Below the pieces are notes generated by a model. It saw only the letters and a list, made by a program, of their open reading frames with translations. It had not been told where the DNA came from and did no database searches. 13,440 nucleotides of DNA from an uncultured Lentisphaeria bacterium (GTDB lineage Bacteria > Verrucomicrobiota > Lentisphaeria > Victivallales > Victivallaceae), in assembly GCA_903821255.1 (NCBI GenBank), contig CAIJKT010000509.1:1-13440 (forward strand), in the 5' to 3' direction. The first letter of the stretch is position 1. Each line of letters opens with the position of its first letter. This document shows, piece after piece, positions 1 to 6,113 of the stretch. The position numbers and the translations under genes were made by a program.

Positions 1-1071
1 ATTTTATTGAAAGAACAGAAAAGCGAAACAGCGAGAGAGCAGAAAAACGAGACGGGGACGGTTTATAAAACCGACAGTTTGCAGCAGAATTTTGCCGAAG
101 TTGCTGAAAAATGCATTCCCGCGGTAGTCGTCATCCGCACCGGCCGCGGCATTCACGGCCATCCGGCCTATTCCGACCCTCGCGAGGAGCTGTACAATTA
201 CTTTTACGGCGAAAAAGCGAGCGGGGGAAAAGTTCAAACCGGCCAGGGGTCGGGGTTCTTCATCAGACCTGATGGTTATATTCTGACTAATTACCATATT
301 GTAAACGGGCAGGATTATTTCACGATTGTACTCGCGGACGGGCGCGAATTCGAAGCCAAAGTCATCGGGGCCGACCCGTTATCCGATCTGGCATTGCTCA
401 AAATAAATACGGCGGAGAAGTTTCCTTGTCTGGAATTCGCCGATACCGATAAATTAAAAACAGGCCACTGGGCCATTGCCATCGGTGCACCGTTCAGCCT
501 CAGCCATACTGTTACCGTTGGCATTGTAAGTCATAAAAAACGGACCGTGGGCTTGAATGTCCATGAGAATTTCATTCAGACTGACGCCTCAGTCAATCCG
601 GGCAACAGCGGCGGACCGCTGCTGAACCTGGAAGGCAGGGTTATCGGCGTCAATGATTTCATTATCTCCCCGTCCGCCGGCAACATCGGCCTGAGCTTTG
701 CGATTGACGGAAACCTTTCGAAAAAAATTTCCGGCGAACTGATGGCGCACGGCAGGATTGAACGTCCCTGGATCGGCATTTCCATGGCGGAAATCTCCGC
801 GCAGCACAAGAAAATGCTTAATCTGAAATCCGGAGTCGCCGCGGTCGAGGTTGTCCGCGGCGCGCCCGCGCACCGGGCCGGAGTCAAAGCCGAGGATGTA
901 ATTGTGACGGTTGACGGCAAATCGGTCAATCAGCCGTGCGACGTGCAGAACGCGATCCTGGACCATAAGCCGGGCGAAATGATGAAAATGACTCTTTGCC
1001 GTGATAATCGAATGCTCGATGTATCGGTGCAGACTGAAGCAATGCCGGCAAAGAGATTTATCAATCGCTGA
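1..1071 (+). CDS. HtrA/Deg-family trypsin-like serine protease with one PDZ domain, 5' end not resolved
   Basis: Protein quality-control protease of the S1C family, expected in the periplasm or at the membrane. Numbered from a TTG at 7, the chymotrypsin-like domain spans about 30-245 with the full triad: His97 in TNYHIV, Asp127 in DPLSDLALLKI and Ser201 in NPGNSGGPLLN. A single PDZ domain follows at about 253-345 (RPWIGISM; GAPAHRAGVKAEDVI). The frame is open to base 1 with no ATG or signal peptide visible, and the first residues are a hydrophilic Lys/Glu-rich stretch, so the true start and export signal probably lie upstream. One PDZ resembles DegS-type rather than two-PDZ DegP/DegQ proteins, but subfamily assignment is not secure. 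The last 35 codons belong to a 105-bp segment repeated at 8474-8578. Family assignment is firm; physiological substrate is unknown. Confidence 0.93.
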   Translation: MLLKEQKSETAREQKNETGTVYKTDSLQQNFAEVAEKCIPAVVVIRTGRGIHGHPAYSDPREELYNYFYGEKASGGKVQTGQGSGFFIRPDGYILTNYHIVNGQDYFTIVLADGREFEAKVIGADPLSDLALLKINTAEKFPCLEFADTDKLKTGHWAIAIGAPFSLSHTVTVGIVSHKKRTVGLNVHENFIQTDASVNPGNSGGPLLNLEGRVIGVNDFIISPSAGNIGLSFAIDGNLSKKISGELMAHGRIERPWIGISMAEISAQHKKMLNLKSGVAAVEVVRGAPAHRAGVKAEDVIVTVDGKSVNQPCDVQNAILDHKPGEMMKMTLCRDNRMLDVSVQTEAMPAKRFINR

Positions 1072-1090
1072 CAAAAGTCCTCTTCACCCG
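968..1090 (+). repeat. Left copy of a long direct repeat (htrA 3' end)
   Basis: Positions 986-1090 match 8474-8578 over 105 bp with two mismatches (993 T versus 8481 C; 1065 T versus 8553 G). Alignment continues leftwards to 968 if a 9-nt gap is allowed, the right copy lacking three codons. This copy contains the htrA stop codon and about 19 bp beyond it. That extra piece corresponds to the last codons of the convergent DUF2569-like gene. Similarity stops abruptly after 1090. Confidence 0.93.
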
Positions 1091-1200
1091 CAAGGGAAGC
1101 AGAACATACTCGAAAATAATTTTTGAAGAGAGTGAGCCGCGTGCTGACTTTTCCCGGAACTACGATTGCACGAATGGATCCGTAAGCGAAATGCAATACC

Positions 1201-1260
1201 TCCGCTCTATCCAGCGCACTAAGAGTATTACAATATTTTCCAGAGAAATACTCTAGCGGA
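1201..1260. repeat. Nested inverted repeat upstream of the regulator promoter
   Basis: The right arm is a contiguous 14 nt (1247-1260, aatactct then agcgga). It is complementary to two separate left segments, 1222-1229 (agagtatt) and 1201-1206 (tccgct). As RNA or cruciform this gives an 8-bp inner stem and a 6-bp outer stem separated by a one-sided 15-nt bulge. It ends 12 bp before the -35 box. There is no T-tract, so it is not a typical terminator. It may be a regulator site or a remnant of the inserted DNA end. The rest of 1091-1272 holds no recognisable gene. Confidence 0.4.
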
Positions 1261-1272
1261 TGATTATTTCAA

Positions 1273-1301
1273 TTGACAAAACATGATTCCGCCAGTATAA
1301 T
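1273..1301 (+). promoter_or_regulatory. Consensus sigma-70 promoter of the regulator operon
   Basis: TTGACA at 1273-1278 and TATAAT at 1296-1301 are separated by exactly 17 bp, a full match to both consensus hexamers. Transcription is predicted to start at about 1307-1310, at the left edge of the palindrome 1310-1338 and about 50 bp before the regulator ATG. Confidence 0.85.
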
Positions 1302-1309
1302 AGTACCAG

Positions 1310-1338
1310 CTAAGTGACATCTACATGATGTCGCTTAG
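1310..1338. promoter_or_regulatory. 29-bp palindrome, probable operator at the transcription start
   Basis: Arms ctaagtgacatc (1310-1321) and gatgtcgcttag (1327-1338) are inverted repeats with one mismatch out of 12 bp, around a 5-nt centre. The site begins 8 bp after the -10 box, where a bound repressor would block promoter clearance. The adjacent gene encodes a dimeric-type GntR/LacI-like regulator, so autoregulation is the simplest reading. The mismatch is a tolerated G:T pair in RNA, so a 5'-UTR hairpin is an alternative. No second good copy was seen before 2512, 5351 or 6114. Confidence 0.65.
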
Positions 1339-1358
1339 TCATAAAGCAAAGGTAACTT

Positions 1359-2429
1359 ATGATAGAAACAAAATATATAGAATTAAGCGGCAAAATTGAA
1401 GATGGAATAAAGAAAGGCATCTGGAAAGGCCGTTTGCCGGGAATTGCCAAATTGAGCCGGGAATTGAGTGTAGACTCGGCGACAGTATTGAAAGCATTCA
1501 GAGTACTGGCCAACAAAGGGCTGTTAACAATACAAGGCACCAGGGGAACATATATAACACCACATTCAAAACGCCCCCAGCATAAAGTCATAGGATGCAT
1601 CGGGCTTAAACCGGACAATGTTATTTATTCCGCTGAATTTGAAGAAATGGAAAAGGAGGCGGCAAAAAGAGGATATAACATAGTGGGGCTTGCACATGGC
1701 CGCAAGCTTTTTGCGCAGGGGATGGATATTCTGCTCAAATTCCCATTTGACGGATATATTTTTATGTATTCAAGCTTAACTGCGGAAATAGCAGCATTCC
1801 TCCAGGAAAACGGAATAAATTTTGTGTCCTCCAACAAGCCTGTCAATGCAGAAAATGTAAATTGCGTGGATTTTGCCGCGGAAAAAAACTTTGAAAAAGC
1901 CATGAAATATTTTATTGAACAGGGCCATCGGAGAATCGCATATTTCGACTTCTACAATCCGAACTATCCGACCTACAATTACCGCGAAAGAATGCTTAAT
2001 ACTTATAAAAAGGTAATGGCAGAGGCATGTCTGCCATTTGATGAATCGCTTTTTATCATGCAGGAAGTAGAATATGAGGAGATACATGAGAAACAGTTTC
2101 AGAAAGCTTATGGACGTGATTGCGTTAAATCACTGAATAATAATAAACCGACAGCCGTTTTAACCCACCTTGCCATGGGCTATGGCGTGCTTGAAGAAAT
2201 AAACAATAATAATTTAAAAGTTCCCGATGATCTGTCGATTATGGTTTATAATAGCAGGTTTTATAATGATGATGATGATTTTTTTACAACGCTGTATTTG
2301 GATCACAGGAAAAAATCATTGCTTGCAGTGAACTTGCTGCTGGATTTGGTCAATGATCCCTGGGAAGGCGCAAAAATGGAATTGCTGGAAAGTGAAATCA
2401 TCACAAAGAAAAGCACGGCTATAATTTAA
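1359..2429 (+). CDS. GntR-type winged-helix regulator with LacI/periplasmic-binding-like sensor
   Basis: Sugar-responsive transcription factor of AraR-like architecture. Residues about 5-68 form a GntR winged helix: the HTH runs through LSVDSATVLKAFRVLANKG (36-54) and the wing is IQGTRGTYI (58-66). Residues about 76-350 resemble the Peripla_BP_3 sensor of LacI-family regulators, seen in VIGCIGLKP, GHRRIAYFDF, a re-entrant PTAVLTHLAMGYGVLEEI segment and VPDDLSIMVYN. ATG at 1359 is chosen because AAAGG at 1348-1352 gives a good ribosome site and the full wing domain is retained. It is the first gene after the consensus promoter and palindrome, and lies 82 bp before the GH63-like gene, so it probably represses that operon until its ligand binds. 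The ligand cannot be read from sequence. A (GAT)4 run followed by seven T encodes DDDDFF near 2268-2285. Confidence 0.9.
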   Translation: MIETKYIELSGKIEDGIKKGIWKGRLPGIAKLSRELSVDSATVLKAFRVLANKGLLTIQGTRGTYITPHSKRPQHKVIGCIGLKPDNVIYSAEFEEMEKEAAKRGYNIVGLAHGRKLFAQGMDILLKFPFDGYIFMYSSLTAEIAAFLQENGINFVSSNKPVNAENVNCVDFAAEKNFEKAMKYFIEQGHRRIAYFDFYNPNYPTYNYRERMLNTYKKVMAEACLPFDESLFIMQEVEYEEIHEKQFQKAYGRDCVKSLNNNKPTAVLTHLAMGYGVLEEINNNNLKVPDDLSIMVYNSRFYNDDDDFFTTLYLDHRKKSLLAVNLLLDLVNDPWEGAKMELLESEIITKKSTAII

Positions 2430-2511
2430 AGGGAGCAGGAATTGCAAGCCAGAATGAAGTTCTTTTCCGAGAAAGAATTTCAATTGAACTTTTACAAAAC
2501 AAGGCGGTAAA

Positions 2512-5214
2512 ATGGCGAAGACGGACTATCTCATTGAAAATCATGATCTTTCATTGTCTGATTGGGGCCCCTATGCCGGAGAGCTTTTCGGCCTCTCGCA
2601 TATCGCAGATAAAGCCAAAGGACACAGAGTTGATTTTTTCATGACGCCGGGAATGTTCCGGCGGGAAACATTTCCTCCGGACACTCTCCGCGAATGCGGC
2701 TTGTCTTTATGGGAAGCCGCCCCCGATCTGCATTATTACTGCTACCGTCAGCAGTTAATTGCCAAAGATCAGATTTATTCTGACATAAGCTACTCGAACA
2801 TAACGGAGAATTGCTGGCTTGCCCGGTGTGAATTTGTCAATAATACCGGGCAGATCCGGGACACAACATTAGAGATTTATGGCGGACTGTCTCCAAATCG
2901 AAGTGGCGCTGTCATTCCGCAATTACCTGAAGGGGCAGTCTGGCTTAATGCGGTTCAGCATAAGAAACTTGAATATGCAGTGAAGCGTTTCAGCGATTCT
3001 CTGACATGGGATGGCTGGCGGCGGGGCGAAGAGCTTTGTCCCGGCACGGTAACCGGTTATGCCGTCGGCAACGGTTTCTGCGCGAAAAAAATGCCGGAGA
3101 ATAAAGCCTTTGGCTACGATGCCGATGACCGGATATTTTTCGACTGTCCGGTAAGCTGTGACAGCGGAGTCGTGATTTTACGTTACAAAATGTATGCCGG
3201 TACGCAAATCGAACTTGAAGTTGACCATGCCGGATTTTGTAATAAAGTTTGCCTTGCGGGCAATGGCGATTTTACTGAAACGGTTATTTATCGGGGGAAA
3301 TTGACCGAAGGCGCCGAATTGATGTTTCATTCGCGGGGCGGCGTGGAAATGTGGCTGGACGGTCTGATGTTCGGCCCTGTCGCCAATTCAGGTGAATTTA
3401 AAATATCACAGGCGGAATATCCCAATGAACCGGATTTTTCCATAGGCGGCGACAAACAATCAATGTTGCTGAAGTTTCCGATGAGTGACGGTTGCTACGG
3501 CTTATGGTGGAGTTCGTCCCAAAGTGTTCCCCGGACATTTTATACCGATGATATTGTTCGCAGTCTGTCTCACGGTTATGCCACGCGCAATCCGTATTGT
3601 ACCGCCTTGCGGCATGATGCCGGTCTGCAAAAATTCGCCGGCATCTATATCATACCGATTAATTTGGCAGCGAATGACCGGGTGGTGATTTATGCGATTA
3701 TCAATCGCGGCGCTTCTGCGATGGAATGCGAGAGGGTGTTATGTGCGCTGGACCGTTCTGACACTGCATTGGAGGCAATTTACCATCGGGAACGCGCACG
3801 CCGCATCAATTGCAGTACAAACGCGAATGGAGAACGTTATCAGCTTAGCCAGCAACTGATGGCTGCCACGGTTTTTTCCAATGTCACTTTCCCCGTATAC
3901 ACCAAAGGCCGCTTCGTCAAACATCATACCCCGGCGCGTTATTATAATTCATTATATACATGGGATTCCGGTTTTACCGGACTGGCGCTGAATGAATTCG
4001 ATTCAACCCGGGCGATTGAGAGCTTGAACACCTACGTTACTGAACCGGGCGATGAAGAATCGGCTTTTATTCTCCACGGTACGCCGCTGCCGGTTCAAAG
4101 CATTTTGTATCAGGATATTTATAATTTTAATCACGATTCCGAAATCCTGGCCTTTTTTTATCCCAGACTGCGGCAATATTACCGTTTTCTGGCAGGGCAT
4201 AATTCACTTTCGACTACGCGGATTAAAGGAAGCAATCTTCTAGCCACATGGAATTATTTCTATAATTCCGGCGGATGGGACGATTATCCCCCTCAGTGGG
4301 AAATATACAAAGGAAATTTAAAAGGGATTATTGCTCCGGCAGTTTCCACCGCGTATGCGATCCGCTTCGCCAAAATCCTGCGTTCTGCCGCACTCAGGAC
4401 CAGTAACAATTCTGATTTATCGGAATATGACTCAGACATTGCCATGTTCAGTAAAGCCCTACAGCAATATTCCTGGGACGCCGAAGCCGGGTGTTTTAGC
4501 TATGTTTGTCATGATGCAAAAGGTCGTCCCGCCGGATTTTTCCGACATAAATCGGGGCTGAATTATAATTTGGGCATGGATGGCGCTACTCCGTTGTCAG
4601 CCGGAATCTGCACGAAAGAGCAGCAGGAAAAATTGTTTGGATTGCTGAAGTCCCTTTTGAGCCCTGCCGGTTTATCCACGGTATCAACGACCGTACCATA
4701 TTATCGTGCCGACGGCTACTGGAATGGTTCAGTATGGATGCCGCATCAATGGCTGTTCTGGAAAGCCGCACTGGATTACAACCAGGCGGATTTTGCCCGT
4801 AAAATAGCCGATACGGCATTGGACATCTGGAAGCGGGAAGTTGATGACTCTTATTACTGTTACGAACACTTTTCCAATCATACCGGGCGCGGCGGCGGAA
4901 ATCATGCTTTCGGCGGCCTGTCCAGCCCGGTTCTAAAATGGTTCAATGCATATTTCCGTCCCGGCCGCCTGACTGGCGGGTTCGACCTTTGGATTGACGC
5001 CGAAGACAAAAAGGAAAATAAACGAACCTTTAAATTGCAAATTGACGGCAACCCCGGAGATAAATGTAATGTCCTTTATGTTGAAGATATGCCGGTCAGA
5101 CAAATTACCTATCAGGGCAGAAATGCCGACGCTGTCAGCCCGCGCCCCGGCTTATGGGAAATTACTCTCGAAAAGGGCTCTGGCGGAGAGCTGAGCATAG
5201 AATATGTCCTGTAG
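2512..5214 (+). CDS. GH63-like (alpha/alpha)6-barrel glycoside hydrolase, cytoplasmic
   Basis: A 900-residue glycosidase with no signal peptide, so probably cytoplasmic. The first 400 or so residues are beta-rich, as in the N-terminal sandwich of GH63 enzymes. The rest has hallmarks of the alpha/alpha barrel shared by GH63 and related trehalase-like families: YNSLYTWDSGFTGLAL, SGGWDDYPP with Asp590/Asp591 as candidate general acid, YWNGSVWMPHQWLFWKA, and YEHFSNHTGRG with Glu785 as candidate base. The catalytic roles come by analogy with E. coli YgjK-type enzymes. ATG 2512 follows AGGCGG at 2502-2507. It probably hydrolyses alpha-linked oligosaccharides, but the bond and sugar are not predictable. 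The barrel could instead be assigned to a neighbouring family (GH37 or mannosylglycerate-hydrolase-like). It follows the regulator and its stop overlaps the mini-ORF at 5204. Confidence 0.82.
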   Translation: MAKTDYLIENHDLSLSDWGPYAGELFGLSHIADKAKGHRVDFFMTPGMFRRETFPPDTLRECGLSLWEAAPDLHYYCYRQQLIAKDQIYSDISYSNITENCWLARCEFVNNTGQIRDTTLEIYGGLSPNRSGAVIPQLPEGAVWLNAVQHKKLEYAVKRFSDSLTWDGWRRGEELCPGTVTGYAVGNGFCAKKMPENKAFGYDADDRIFFDCPVSCDSGVVILRYKMYAGTQIELEVDHAGFCNKVCLAGNGDFTETVIYRGKLTEGAELMFHSRGGVEMWLDGLMFGPVANSGEFKISQAEYPNEPDFSIGGDKQSMLLKFPMSDGCYGLWWSSSQSVPRTFYTDDIVRSLSHGYATRNPYCTALRHDAGLQKFAGIYIIPINLAANDRVVIYAIINRGASAMECERVLCALDRSDTALEAIYHRERARRINCSTNANGERYQLSQQLMAATVFSNVTFPVYTKGRFVKHHTPARYYNSLYTWDSGFTGLALNEFDSTRAIESLNTYVTEPGDEESAFILHGTPLPVQSILYQDIYNFNHDSEILAFFYPRLRQYYRFLAGHNSLSTTRIKGSNLLATWNYFYNSGGWDDYPPQWEIYKGNLKGIIAPAVSTAYAIRFAKILRSAALRTSNNSDLSEYDSDIAMFSKALQQYSWDAEAGCFSYVCHDAKGRPAGFFRHKSGLNYNLGMDGATPLSAGICTKEQQEKLFGLLKSLLSPAGLSTVSTTVPYYRADGYWNGSVWMPHQWLFWKAALDYNQADFARKIADTALDIWKREVDDSYYCYEHFSNHTGRGGGNHAFGGLSSPVLKWFNAYFRPGRLTGGFDLWIDAEDKKENKRTFKLQIDGNPGDKCNVLYVEDMPVRQITYQGRNADAVSPRPGLWEITLEKGSGGELSIEYVL

Positions 5215-5320
5215 CAAATGCAATAGGATAAATCAGTTTGGGCTGCATGAGGAAACAGCGTTAAAGGTGCTAAAGGAGGTGCTGAATAATGATAAACAGA
5301 TTAACAGAATTTTAAATTAA
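5204..5320 (+). CDS. Possible 38-residue CxxC mini-protein overlapping the GH63-like stop
   Basis: An ATG at 5204 opens a 39-codon frame that overlaps the end of the glycosidase gene by 11 nt and stops 30 nt before the prepilin start. The product begins MSCSKCNRINQFGL, with a CxxC pair at residues 3-6, followed by a lysine/glutamate/leucine stretch (HEETALKVLKEVLNNDKQI) that would form an amphipathic helix. A two-cysteine knuckle and a helix suggest a metal-binding or DNA/RNA-contacting peptide, or a remnant of a larger zinc-ribbon protein. No strong Shine-Dalgarno sits at the usual distance, so translation would rely on coupling to the upstream stop. I do not recognise a family. Confidence 0.35.
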   Translation: MSCSKCNRINQFGLHEETALKVLKEVLNNDKQINRILN

Positions 5321-5350
5321 AACTTGCCATTGCGAGAGGAGAATGTGATT

Positions 5351-6007
5351 ATGAGTAAAAAAAATTTTACGCTTATAGAATTATTAATTACGATAGCCAT
5401 TATCGCTATTTTATTTTCTATTATGCTTCCGTCTCTCCAGAAGACCAGAGAGTACGCGAAAGGCATACAGTGTGCCAGCAACTTGAAACAGATAGGTGCG
5501 ATGCTGTCAGGTTATACCTTTGACTATAACAGTTTTCTGCCCACGCCGAATGGCAATAGCGGATTGGCAATGGGGATGGGACGTTACTGGCCTGACCGGA
5601 TTTCTTCCAATCGGATGTTGATTAATGATTATCCGACTTGGCGCAAAACCCATCCTGTGTTCTGGTGTCCGTCCGACATCGCGGGAATTGAAGATGGAAC
5701 AACTAACAATCTCGCAAGTTATACATTGGTAGCTGTGGATGTTAATAAAAGTTCAAGCTGGACCGAAGTCAAGCTTTCCAGGATCAGGGATTTTTCAGGA
5801 CTGGGTCTCGTAGTGGATGCGTGGGGCATATTAAACCAGCCAAACTACATGGTGGTTGATGTTGTGCATGGCGGCGATTCAAGAAAAGTCGTACGGACAA
5901 GGCACTCCAGTACCGCGGAAATCCTTTTTGCAGATTTTCATGTTGCAGCCAGGAAAGGAGTCAGAAATGATTCATGGACCCAGACCTTTGATCTGCGCTA
6001 TCATTAA
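5351..6007 (+). CDS. Type II pseudopilin/prepilin-like protein with H-X9-D domain
   Basis: A 218-residue protein with a class III prepilin leader: a short basic start (SKKN), a predicted cleavage before Phe6, Glu10 at the conserved +5 position, and a roughly 20-residue hydrophobic helix (TLIELLITIAIIAILFSIML). The helix continues into the usual SLQKTREYAKGIQCASNLKQIG segment. Near the C-terminus, His185 and Asp195 fit the H-X9-DG motif of prepilin-like proteins abundant in Planctomycetes and Lentisphaerota, but Phe196 replaces the glycine. ATG 5351 is preferred over TTG 5324 because it gives the normal short leader and follows GAGGAG at 5336-5341. After processing by a prepilin peptidase it would assemble in, or be anchored to, the inner membrane. 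Position between two glycosidases points to a role in polysaccharide handling, which is inference; no secretion or pilus assembly genes are present here. Confidence 0.88.
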   Translation: MSKKNFTLIELLITIAIIAILFSIMLPSLQKTREYAKGIQCASNLKQIGAMLSGYTFDYNSFLPTPNGNSGLAMGMGRYWPDRISSNRMLINDYPTWRKTHPVFWCPSDIAGIEDGTTNNLASYTLVAVDVNKSSSWTEVKLSRIRDFSGLGLVVDAWGILNQPNYMVVDVVHGGDSRKVVRTRHSSTAEILFADFHVAARKGVRNDSWTQTFDLRYH

Positions 6008-6113
6008 TTAATTGGTTTGCCGTCGGCGTCCTGGGGTTGAGCAGAACTGCGCCAGTTGATTTCAGAAATATTTACTGTCAAATTTTTAATTATGCACATA
6101 AGGGGGAAACATT

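Noticed and set aside
589..1074. Minus-strand frames opposite htrA
   Set aside because: They are shadows of the protease coding strand; the catalytic motifs read clearly on the plus strand.
1204..1215. tRNA-like string (GCTGGATAGAGC on the minus strand) suggesting a tRNA fragment attachment site
   Set aside because: Only a D-arm-like stretch is present; the preceding stem half mismatches and no anticodon arm or T-arm folds from the following bases.
5273..5315. Strong AAGGAGG followed by an 8-codon ATG frame, possible leader peptide
   Set aside because: The Shine-Dalgarno-like string is also codons of the longer CxxC mini-ORF, and the peptide has no attenuation features such as repeated codons or competing hairpins.
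6045..6057. Small hairpin (aactg-cgc-cagtt) between the prepilin and GH42-like genes as a terminator
   Set aside because: It has only a 5-bp stem, a 3-nt loop and no T-tract; too weak to end transcription.
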